Of a stretch of DNA of 7,074 nucleotides, positions 1 through 5,805 are shown piece after piece. The first letter of the stretch is position 1, and each line of letters begins with the position of its first letter. The notes below the pieces were generated by a model that saw only the letters and a list, made by a program, of their open reading frames with translations, ran no database searches and was not told the DNA's origin. The DNA is from JBNJGT01 sp964473285 (GTDB taxonomy: Archaea; Nanobdellota; Nanobdellia; Woesearchaeales; JACJVW01): NCBI GenBank assembly GCA_964473285.1, contig CAYYOI010000065.1:1-7074 (forward strand), in the 5' to 3' direction. Both the position numbers and the translations under genes were made by a program.

Positions 1-110
1 TATGTGCTTTTTTTAGAGTACTTAGGAGGAGTCATTTTTCTTTCGGAGATACTGTCGAAAAGATTCCTCTGAAACACAACAAATTTACTAAAGGAATCAA
101 GATATGTCAT
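1..110 (-). CDS. Possible N-terminal part of an unknown gene, cut by the window edge
   Basis: On the minus strand an ATG at 108-110 opens a frame with no stop up to the window edge, giving 36 codons beginning MTYLDSFSKFVVFQRN and continuing through a Lys/Ser/Pro-rich stretch (ERKMTPPKYSKKST). I do not recognise it. It lies downstream of and in the same direction as the valyl-tRNA synthetase, with a 60-base gap. A TATA-like box (GTATAAAG on the minus strand, 146-153) lies about 40 bases before the ATG, so it would have its own promoter. No clear Shine-Dalgarno sequence precedes the ATG. The frame is short and could be open by chance; the sensible composition and the TATA box are the only support. 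Confidence 0.38.
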   Translation of the reverse strand, partial: MTYLDSFSKFVVFQRNLFDSISERKMTPPKYSKKST

Positions 111-145
111 TGTTGCAGGATAACGCTATTGGTGCTGATCTATTA

Positions 146-153
146 CTTTATAC
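146..153 (-). promoter_or_regulatory. TATA-like box for the left-edge ORF
   Basis: The minus strand reads GTATAAAG here. Its centre lies about 40 bases upstream of the ATG at 110, which would place an archaeal transcription start near 124 and leave a leader of roughly 15 bases. Support is motif and spacing only, in AT-rich sequence where such boxes also arise by chance. Confidence 0.3.
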
Positions 154-170
154 AGATAATTAAAGATCTT

Positions 171-2576
171 CTAGTCATGTTCTAGATCAACAACACATTC
201 GAAGTCTTCTTCGCTCTCCTCAGGCAAAGGAACAAAGTCAACTTTCTTTGCTTTAGTTATTGCTTTTAGCTCATCCTCTACTTCATTCAGGTCAAGCTGA
301 GTCATCTTTGCACGGACCGAAAGCCTCTTGACAGGCGTCTTAAGGGAGACATTACTCTCTGACTTTGCACGCCGGACCTCTTCAACAATGTTTATGAGGA
401 TGTCACCAACCTTCTCTGCATGCAGATCTACCTTAGTCTCATCATATTCAGGCCAAAGGCTGTTATGAATACTGCCTGACCATTTCTGTCGATATATCTC
501 TTCTGTAACGTAAGGCATTATTGGAGCAAATAGTTTTAATGTGGTCAGCAAACCTTCATGAAGAGTCAATTGAGCAGAGCTGCGGGCTTCATGGCCTCTT
601 TCTTCTGGGTTATATAACCTATCCTTACAGACCTCAAGGTAATTGTCACAAAAGGTCTTCCAAAAGAAGTTATCCACCTGAAATTTTGCTTTTGAATATT
701 CATAGGCTTCAAAGGCATTGGTACATACCTGGATGCAACGATGAAGCTTTGTTATGAGCCATCTATCCATTATCTCAAGAGGGACTTCTTCGGGGGTGAA
801 ATCCTCAAGATGCATGAAGACGAATTTTGAAGCGTTCCACATCTTTACAGTAGTTTTTTTGCCGGTTACCAGATCCTTTTCCTGGAATGGCAAATCATCT
901 CCGAGACGTGAACTCGCTGCCCAGTAACGTAATGCATCTGCACTGTATTTTTGGATCATATCCTGAGGAACAACAACGTTTCCTTTTGATTTTGACATCT
1001 TCTTGCCATGGGGATCAAGGGCATGTCCGGATATCACCACGTCCTTCCAGGGGTTAACCCTGTTATGAAGCTGTGACTTCACCACTGTGTTAAAAAGCCA
1101 GAATGTAATGATATCATGTGCCTGGGCACGAAGATTCATTGGATAGACTTGTTTTTGCAGGTCTGGATCTACAAGTTCTGCTGCAATCTTAGGGGTGAGT
1201 GAAGAGGTTGCCCATGTATCAAAAACATCCTTTTCAGGTGTAAAAGAATCATTCCCGCATTTGGGACAAGTTTGTACAGGTACTGGATCGCTTAGTGGAT
1301 CTACTGGCAACGAATCTTCCTCAGGAAGTATGACTTCCTCGCATTTGTCACAGTACCATACAGGGATAGGTATCCCGCTGTAACGTTGCCTGGAAATCAA
1401 CCAATCCCATTGAAGGCCTTTTATCCAGTTGTCATACCTCACCTTCATATATTCAGGATACCAGTTAAGTTCATCACCCCATTTGAGAAGCTTGTCTTTT
1501 ATGTCAAGGTAACGGATGAACCACTGCTTTGAATGTATTATCTCTATCTCTTTTCCGCAGCGTTCATGGACATTGACTGTATGGGTTATGCCTTTCTGGT
1601 TGACAAGCAGTCCTTCTTTTTGAAGCTCTTCTATCACCTGAAGCCTTGCTTCATGTACTGTGAGTCCCTGGTATTTGCCTGCAATAGATTTAAGTTTCCC
1701 TTCTTTTGTGATCAATGAGCGAAGGGGTAGTTCATGGGCAAAGTACCATTCGATATCTGTCTGATCACCGAATGTACAACACATGACAAGACCAGTGCCT
1801 TTCTCGGGGTCTGCACGCTCATCTGCAATGATAGGAACTTCATGCTCAAAGATAGGTACCTTGGCTTTTTTTCCCTGCAGATGCTTATAGCGTTCATCAT
1901 CCGGGTGATAGAATAGAGCAACACATGCTGGCAGATACTCAGGCCTGGTTGTTCCTATTATCAATTGATCATCATCGGAGATAAATATGATATCATTGAA
2001 TGTTGATTGCAGGTCATTATCCTCGCATTCGACTTGGGATATTGCAGTCTGGCAATGAGGGCACCAAAGTACAGGGGCATCTTTCCTGTATTGTCTGCCT
2101 TTCTTGTAAAGATCGATGAACGAGCGCTGGGAGATTTTCTGGCAATGATCATTTATTGTTGAATAGAAAAGGGAAAAGTCACAGCTAAGACCGATATTCT
2201 TCCAGTCCTGCACCATCTTAGGCCTGATCTCTTCTAAGGTATCCAAGCAGAGTTTAGTAAATTCCTTTCTGTCCATATTAGCAGCCTTGACTTTCTTTAG
2301 TTTCTCAACAAATATCTCAGTTGCAATGCCATTATCATCTGTGCCGAATGGATAGAATAGGACCTTTCCACGCATACGGTTGTAGCGGGCGATGAAATCC
2401 ATCTGAGTATAGGAGAATGCATGACCAAGATGCATAGTTCCACTTATGGTGGGAGGAGGAGTATCAATAGCGTAAATCTCTTTTCCTTCCTCGGGATTGA
2501 AAGCATAGATGCCTTCATCATGCCATTCCTGTGTTAATCGTGCTTCAACCTTTGCTGCGTCATATGATTTTTCCAT
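171..2576 (-). CDS. valS: Valyl-tRNA synthetase, archaeal type (801 aa)
   Basis: Cytoplasmic class Ia enzyme that activates valine with ATP, loads it onto tRNA-Val, and edits mischarged threonine. Visible in order: the HIGH-type motif HLGH at residues 49-52 after TPPPTISGTM; GTDDNGIATE at 78-87; a first Zn knuckle with WCPHC (171-175) and C184; the CP1 editing domain at about 190-335 with GTTRPE (208-213), GTGLVMCCTFGDQTD (260-274) and HERCGKEIE (337-345); a second Cys4 Zn site at C409, C412, C437 and C440; DVFDTWATSSLTP (450-462), typical of archaeal ValRS; KMSKS at 526-530; and a helical anticodon-binding domain at about 600-750. The start is set by the ATG with GAGGA 6 bases upstream and a TATA box about 37 bases upstream. 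The stop is TAG. It is shorter than bacterial ValRS and ends soon after the anticodon domain in an acidic tail, so the C-terminal tRNA-binding coiled coil of bacterial ValRS appears absent. ValRS rather than IleRS or LeuRS is called from the editing and DVFDTW motifs. Confidence 0.97.
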   Translation of the reverse strand: MEKSYDAAKVEARLTQEWHDEGIYAFNPEEGKEIYAIDTPPPTISGTMHLGHAFSYTQMDFIARYNRMRGKVLFYPFGTDDNGIATEIFVEKLKKVKAANMDRKEFTKLCLDTLEEIRPKMVQDWKNIGLSCDFSLFYSTINDHCQKISQRSFIDLYKKGRQYRKDAPVLWCPHCQTAISQVECEDNDLQSTFNDIIFISDDDQLIIGTTRPEYLPACVALFYHPDDERYKHLQGKKAKVPIFEHEVPIIADERADPEKGTGLVMCCTFGDQTDIEWYFAHELPLRSLITKEGKLKSIAGKYQGLTVHEARLQVIEELQKEGLLVNQKGITHTVNVHERCGKEIEIIHSKQWFIRYLDIKDKLLKWGDELNWYPEYMKVRYDNWIKGLQWDWLISRQRYSGIPIPVWYCDKCEEVILPEEDSLPVDPLSDPVPVQTCPKCGNDSFTPEKDVFDTWATSSLTPKIAAELVDPDLQKQVYPMNLRAQAHDIITFWLFNTVVKSQLHNRVNPWKDVVISGHALDPHGKKMSKSKGNVVVPQDMIQKYSADALRYWAASSRLGDDLPFQEKDLVTGKKTTVKMWNASKFVFMHLEDFTPEEVPLEIMDRWLITKLHRCIQVCTNAFEAYEYSKAKFQVDNFFWKTFCDNYLEVCKDRLYNPEERGHEARSSAQLTLHEGLLTTLKLFAPIMPYVTEEIYRQKWSGSIHNSLWPEYDETKVDLHAEKVGDILINIVEEVRRAKSESNVSLKTPVKRLSVRAKMTQLDLNEVEDELKAITKAKKVDFVPLPEESEEDFECVVDLEHD

Positions 2577-2582
2577 TTTATG

Positions 2583-2587
2583 TCCTC
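2583..2587 (-). promoter_or_regulatory. Shine-Dalgarno site of valS
   Basis: GAGGA on the minus strand, separated by 6 bases (CATAAA) from the ATG at 2576. This supports the 801-aa start and shows a leadered rather than leaderless transcript. Confidence 0.6.
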
Positions 2588-2606
2588 ATGAGATAGGTAG
2601 TTCCCC

Positions 2607-2618
2607 ATAAATATAAAT
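2607..2618 (-). promoter_or_regulatory. Archaeal TATA box of valS
   Basis: The minus strand reads ATTTATATTTAT with a purine-rich stretch (GATAAG) just upstream that could serve as a BRE. The centre is about 37 bases before the ATG, predicting a transcription start near 2587 and a leader of about ten bases that just includes the GAGGA site. The box lies only about 13 bases from the left end of the insertion sequence, so little native upstream DNA remains. Confidence 0.55.
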
Positions 2619-2631
2619 CTTATCATTGGTG

Positions 2632-2643
2632 AGCTCTGTTCAA
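2632..2643 (+). repeat. Left candidate terminal inverted repeat of the IS
   Basis: AGCTCTGTTCAA, matching 11 of 12 bases with the reverse complement of 3596-3607. It lies just outside the transposase stop codon at 2640-2642, partly overlapping it, as expected for a compact element. Confidence 0.5.
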
Positions 2644-3244
2644 AATGCTGCTCGGTAGAGCAGGGCGAGCAAAGCTTTAATGCTTTGCGAGGTTAGTCGA
2701 TTCATGTTATGAACTATAACAATCCATGCTAATTCTCTTTTTTTCATGAAATGAAGCTTGCTACGCAGACTTTTGAACTTATTTTTGAGGCTCCTGATAG
2801 TACTCTCGACAAGGCAACGCCTTCTTTTCAGGCATGGCGGGTTCTCATCTGCTTGACACCTGAAATAACCTTTTGGCCTTTTAACTTTGAAGGCACGCAC
2901 AGGAGCATGAAACTCAAGCCCCTTTTTTCGTGCAAGCTGATGTAATGCTTCAGAATCATAGCCTTTGTCGCAAGGACGAGTGCGTCTTTGACCTTTGTTC
3001 GTTTGAGCATGGTCTCCACCCCCAGCACATCGTGCCGCGGCTTTGTGCGTAGCACAAAATCATGAATTGCCAATGTTTCCGTGTCAACAAATACGTCAAC
3101 CTTTGCAAAAGGCATTTTCTCAACTGGCAAACCAACTCCTGCACGAAACTCGTTTTTACATCGCTCATAATGACGGCTGCGCTGCCAACTGTCGACACCT
3201 GTTGCGTCGATAGCCACCAACGATGGCTGTTGATCACTGAGGAA

Positions 3245-3247
3245 CTA
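3245..3247 (-). other. In-frame TAG inside the transposase
   Basis: A nonsense codon between FLRSLNI and FLSDQQPSLVAIDATG, with good transposase-like sequence on both sides in one frame. Because valS also ends in TAG, reading this codon as an amino acid (pyrrolysine, for example) is unlikely. Confidence 0.75.
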
Positions 3248-3304
3248 GATATTAAGGCTTCTGAGGAACCTGAGCGTGAACTTTGAAGCCCACTCATGTA
3301 ATGA

Positions 3305-3307
3305 TCA
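3305..3307 (-). other. In-frame TGA inside the transposase
   Basis: A nonsense codon between GLKQIPSY and SLHEWASKFTL, with the reading frame conserved on both sides. Both HIT genes in the window end in TGA, so this is a true stop here and not a reassigned codon. Confidence 0.75.
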
Positions 3308-3595
3308 ATAGGAGGGAATTTGCTTCAAACCAAGCCAGTGTGTCCATCGAGACTCAAAAAGTTCGTTGGCAAACTGACGAAGTGCCTTTCCACTACGGTA
3401 GAAAAGCACCATCAGCGCTATACGCTGATAATTGGTAAAAATCTTAGGACCAAAACGGTTGAAATGATTTTTAAGCTCAAGCTTATGGCAAAGCTTAAGA
3501 ATCTGCTGATGTAAACAAACTTCATACTGGTCAGTTAAGGTTTTTTGTGTCATAACTTAATTCTTTAACTGGCTAGTATACAAATCTATCCCTTG

Positions 3596-3607
3596 TTGAA
3601 CATAGCT
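3596..3607 (-). repeat. Right candidate terminal inverted repeat of the IS
   Basis: The minus strand reads AGCTATGTTCAA, matching the left end at 2632-2643 with a single mismatch. It lies 43 bases upstream of the transposase ATG. A possible TATA-like run for the acyltransferase (plus strand CTTTTTATTC, 3606-3615) begins right at this end; the rest of 3608-3702 shows no gene. Confidence 0.5.
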
Positions 3608-3702
3608 TTTTATTCTAAACTTTTCTAAATTATCAGGAAATCTCCTGCTTATGATTAATCCTGTAAGGATATGCAGGCAAAGGGAAATTGTTGATCTGAC
3701 AC

Positions 3703-4032
3703 TTGATAGATATACTCAATAAGTCTAAGGAAAGTTTGTTTGATAAAAAATTCAATGAGTTTATAGATAAAGTAAGGCCTGAAAGCCAAGATCTGATCCA
3801 AAAATGCCAGAGAGAACTTCAAAAGGAATATATGAATGCATCAAGAGAAAAGATTCAGAAGCTTAAATCTACTCTTGATAATACCTTTGAGGACCTGCCT
3901 AATTATAGCCCGGTACTAACAAAGACACTATATACTTTAGTAAAAGCACTTAGTTATAAGAACCTTTTTAGTAAAGTCCGGTTTTCTGGATATAGAGAAG
4001 AAGCAATTGATAAAGCTAGTAAAGGCGGCCTT
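3703..4032 (+). pseudogene. N-terminal part of the frameshifted acyltransferase
   Basis: An open frame from a TTG at 3703 (in-frame TGA six bases earlier) encodes a charged, mostly helical region of about 110 residues. It passes through YSPVLTKTLYTLVKALSYKNLFSKVRFSGYREEAIDKASKGGL before the frame fails at about 4033. The sequence then continues without a gap in sense as IVLPTHTSMID in the next frame, so this is the front of the acyltransferase and not a separate gene. The original frame runs on to 4095 as unlike-protein sequence (NSTSNTHINDRF). The start is uncertain: TTG is weak, no ribosome site precedes it, and the insertion sequence ends only about 95 bases upstream and may have displaced the native promoter or start. 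The next in-frame ATG is at residue 44. Confidence 0.65.
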
Positions 4033-4948
4033 AATAGTACTTCCAACACACACATCAATGATAGATTCCCTGATTGTTGGTTATCCCTTTCTTGAAGCAG
4101 GTTTAAAGCTTCCTGTTTATCAGATGGGAAAGAATCTCTCTAGGGGTATAAACCATCACCTACTACCTATGTTCAATGGAATGTTCATAAAGAGGAGTGA
4201 TTATTCAAATCTAGAGACTCTTACTTACGCAAATCAGATTGAGATATTATTGCGTGATAAGGAGAACATGGTTATTTATCCAGAGGGGACACGAAGCAAG
4301 GATGGAAAAGTGGCTCCGATTCAAAGCAAAAAAAGATATTTCTTGGGAAAAGAAAAGGAAACAAAGGCGATGGGAAAAGGTTTTTTAGCTCCAATCCTAA
4401 GGACAGTGCATAATAAACCAGATGACCTGTACTATTGTGTAATGACGGTTAGTGCTCCGATTTTTCCTGATATTTTAGAATACAAGACAAATGATGGAAG
4501 GGTAAACAATAATATCAATACATTTGGTCGCTTGTTTTGTTACCGCGACTTCAAGCATGTAGATACAGGAATTCATATACATTTCTGCAAGCCACAGGTC
4601 ATAAAAGCAGGGACAGAGAACACCAGTTTAAATAGGAAGCGGATTGCAAAAGCAATACGGTCAGATATGAAAGAAAATATAAAGATCCTTCCGGAAAACA
4701 TTATGGCTTACGGGATGGAATATTTAAAAAGAGAGGATAAAGACATGGAAGATCTAAAAAAAATATTTTTTTCCTTGCATGAATATGTCCAGAATAGACA
4801 TAACCTGATTATACCTGATCCTGATGAATCATGGAATCTTGCAAAAAGATTTTACAATAAAGTAAATTTTCCCCTTTTAGTTGGATATAATTCTAATCGT
4901 GTCCAGCACTTTTTCAAAAAAGATCTTCCGCTTAGAGCTTATCGATAA
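4007..4948 (+). CDS. PlsC/PlsB-like glycerolipid acyltransferase, catalytic part of a split gene
   Basis: Member of the LPLAT superfamily, which moves an acyl chain from a thioester donor to glycerol-3-phosphate or lysophosphatidate at the membrane. All four family blocks are present, numbered from the TTG at 4007: LPTHTSMID (12-20) with the HX4D catalytic pair H15/D20; GMFIKRS (58-64), the FIRR-like substrate site; YPEGTRSKDGK (91-101) with the EGTRS motif; and FLAPI followed by VMTVSAP (127-151). A C-terminal part of about 160 residues follows that I do not recognise and that is longer than in plain PlsC. Joined to the upstream piece, the protein would be about 414 aa. Standing alone from TTG 4007 it would lack the helical N-terminus and start only eight codons before the active-site strand, which is unlikely to fold normally. 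Substrate cannot be told from sequence; other LPLAT roles are possible. Confidence 0.8.
   Translation: MIKLVKAALIVLPTHTSMIDSLIVGYPFLEAGLKLPVYQMGKNLSRGINHHLLPMFNGMFIKRSDYSNLETLTYANQIEILLRDKENMVIYPEGTRSKDGKVAPIQSKKRYFLGKEKETKAMGKGFLAPILRTVHNKPDDLYYCVMTVSAPIFPDILEYKTNDGRVNNNINTFGRLFCYRDFKHVDTGIHIHFCKPQVIKAGTENTSLNRKRIAKAIRSDMKENIKILPENIMAYGMEYLKREDKDMEDLKKIFFSLHEYVQNRHNLIIPDPDESWNLAKRFYNKVNFPLLVGYNSNRVQHFFKKDLPLRAYR
4030..4034 (+). other. Frameshift site joining the two acyltransferase frames
   Basis: Sense passes from SKGGL (frame of 3703) to IVLPTHTS (frame of 4007) across CTT-A-ATA, so one extra base is present relative to a continuous gene. The two frames are both open between 4007 and 4095, but only a switch here keeps family-like sequence on both sides. 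It may be a mutation, a sequencing error, or a +1 recoding site. Confidence 0.65.
4916..4921 (-). terminator. Possible T-run terminator for the HIT block
   Basis: On the minus strand a run of six T begins about ten bases after the TAA of the last gene in the HIT block. Archaeal termination often uses T-rich tracts in the coding strand. The run lies inside the acyltransferase coding sequence (FFKKD codons), so it may owe its base content to the lysine codons. Confidence 0.3.
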
Positions 4949-5276
4949 GACGAAGTATCTGCAATAGGTCATGGCATATCTTATCCACATTTTCAAAAGA
5001 CTTTGCTATTCCTGCAAGGGATAAGGTCACAAAGAAAAGGCTTTCCTTAGTAGGGTTGTCAAATGCATATTTTTGTCTTTGGAACTGCAGCTTCACAATC
5101 TGTTCAATCTGATCAATACTGTAATCCTCTACCTGTTGATCTGACATATCATTTAGTTTTGCTTTTGTCTTTATCATCTGTTGATGTGTATCAAGCACCC
5201 AGTATAGGAGTGCTTGTTTTACATCCTCTGCGTTATACAGCTCATCAATATCTAATCCAAAAATTTCTTCTCCCAT
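4932..5276 (-). CDS. Small helical protein of unknown function (114 aa)
   Basis: I do not recognise a family. The protein starts MGEEIFGLDIDELYN and is almost all predicted helix, with many Gln, Asp, Lys and Leu residues, no Cys pair, no signal peptide and no membrane segment; one Cys lies near the end (KICHDLLQILRLIDKL). Segments such as ALLYWVLDTHQQMIKTKAKL, IEQIVKLQFQRQKYAF and SLFFVTLSLAGIAKSF have the look of a small helical bundle that could bind a partner protein. I chose the ATG at 5276, preceded by GTGAGGATG and lying 10 bases after the upstream HIT stop, over a TTG at 5303 that would overlap that gene. The gene is third in a tight block after two HIT-domain genes, so a shared role with them is inferred. 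Its last 17 bases overlap the 3' end of the convergent acyltransferase. Confidence 0.82.
   Translation of the reverse strand: MGEEIFGLDIDELYNAEDVKQALLYWVLDTHQQMIKTKAKLNDMSDQQVEDYSIDQIEQIVKLQFQRQKYAFDNPTKESLFFVTLSLAGIAKSFENVDKICHDLLQILRLIDKL
4938..4949. repeat. Perfect 12-base palindrome at the convergent gene ends
   Basis: CTTATCGATAAG lies across the acyltransferase stop (4946-4948) and the final codons of the small helical protein. It reads the same on both strands, so it encodes LIDK on one strand and AYR-stop on the other. Confidence 0.6.
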
Positions 5277-5286
5277 ATTATCATCC

Positions 5287-5805
5287 TCACGGTATTCTGT
5301 CAAGTTGTCTTACCATATAATTATCTTCATCAATTGTTTCCGGTTCATTTTTTTGAATAGGTTCATCTCTTTCCTGTTTCTTTCCTATAAAAAATGTTTG
5401 GTCTTTGATCTTTGCCAGCACTTCATCAAGTTCCTGGCTGTTTGCAGGATTCAGTTCCCATCTGAAATTTATTCCATCGTCCTGCTGGCGTGGGATTACA
5501 TCCATTGAGAAATGAACGAATCTCCTGTTTGAACCTTTGCCTTCATTGATGACAATATTGGTCCCTGCCTGCCCGCCCCCATATATCTCGAAGAGTGCAG
5601 TTGCCCCAAAACTGGCAACAAAATAAAGGTGGCTCAGGGTTTCCTTTGGCACCTCTTCTATTGATTCATAGTGTTCCCTTGGCACAACCACAATATGTCC
5701 TTTGGCAAGCGGCTTTTCTGAAAGGAAAGCTACCGCTTTCTCATCCTCATAGACTATCAATTCAGGAGCTTTCCCTCCGATAAGTTCACATATCCCGCAT
5801 GTCAT
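5287..5805 (-). CDS. HIT-domain protein lacking the catalytic histidine (172 aa)
   Basis: HIT proteins bind nucleotides and normally hydrolyse or transfer nucleoside phosphates using HxHxHxx, where the middle His is the nucleophile. Here the fold is clear: TCGIC at 2-6 (Zn-type Cys pair C3/C6), LIVYEDEKAVAFLSEKPLAKGHIVVVPREHY at about 16-46, and a C-terminal motif ending VIPR (103-106). The triad reads H98-F-S100-M-D102, so the nucleophile is Ser and the third His is Asp. Normal HIT catalysis is therefore not expected, while nucleotide binding may persist. After the domain, about 60 residues form a charged tail (KKQERDEPIQKNEPETIDEDNY). The ATG lies within the end of the upstream HIT gene (20-base overlap) and has no ribosome site of its own, so translation is probably coupled. 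It ends 10 bases before the next gene. Confidence 0.9.
   Translation of the reverse strand: MTCGICELIGGKAPELIVYEDEKAVAFLSEKPLAKGHIVVVPREHYESIEEVPKETLSHLYFVASFGATALFEIYGGGQAGTNIVINEGKGSNRRFVHFSMDVIPRQQDDGINFRWELNPANSQELDEVLAKIKDQTFFIGKKQERDEPIQKNEPETIDEDNYMVRQLDRIP

Larger units (their letters stand above)
2640..3553 (-). pseudogene. Inactivated DDE transposase, IS5-like
   Basis: Reading from the ATG at 3553, one protein can be rebuilt across three lesions. The N-terminal helical part (82 codons, ending GLKQIPSY) stops at a TGA (3305-3307). The same frame continues as SLHEWASKFTLRFLRSLNI to a TAG (3245-3247). It then runs into VAIDATGVDSWQRSRHYE, which holds the first catalytic Asp. At about 2969-2971 one base is missing: VKDALVLA shifts frame and continues as DKGYDSEALHQLARKKG, holding the second catalytic Asp. 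The rest includes RRCLVESTIRSLKNKF with the catalytic Glu and ends at 2640. Restored length would be about 304 aa. All three DDE residues are still readable, so decay is recent, but no intact protein can be made. The other ORFs here (86, 113 and 130 codons) are pieces or shadows of this gene. Confidence 0.88.
2632..3607 (-). mobile_element. Decayed insertion sequence with a DDE transposase, IS5-like
   Basis: About 976 bases bounded by a short imperfect inverted repeat: AGCTCTGTTCAA at 2632-2643 and, read on the minus strand, AGCTATGTTCAA at 3596-3607 (11 of 12 match). The span and a single transposase of about 304 codons fit the smaller IS5-like elements. I see no convincing target duplication outside the repeats, so the exact ends are uncertain by several bases. 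The element sits between valS and the divergently oriented acyltransferase and reads in the same direction as valS. Family placement rests on the transposase motifs, not on a database match. Confidence 0.7.

Noticed and set aside
104..163. Short plus-strand ORF of 19 codons (MSLLQDNAIG...) after a GGA-rich stretch
   Set aside because: Too short, antisense to the better-supported minus-strand start, and no recognisable peptide.
521..2152. Several ORFs of 60-78 codons on both strands inside valS
   Set aside because: All lie within the intact valyl-tRNA synthetase in other frames, have unlike-protein composition and no ribosome sites.
2956..3297. 113-codon minus-strand ORF
   Set aside because: Out of frame with the transposase pieces; its Ser-rich sequence is a shadow of the DDE region.
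3245..3307. Stop-codon reassignment (TAG as pyrrolysine or TGA as an amino acid) in the transposase
   Set aside because: valS ends in TAG and both HIT genes end in TGA at sensible positions, and the transposase also has a frameshift, so plain decay explains it.
2751..3514. Plus-strand ORFs of 64-74 codons across the insertion sequence
   Set aside because: Antisense to the transposase pieces with no motif or start signal.
3651..3722. ATG-started ORF of 23 codons (MINPVRICRQREIVDLTLDRYTQ) as the true start of the acyltransferase
   Set aside because: It is in a different frame from the downstream gene and would need a second frameshift with no similarity to support it. A small inverted repeat just before it (CAGGA-AATC-TCCTG, 3634-3647) was not enough.
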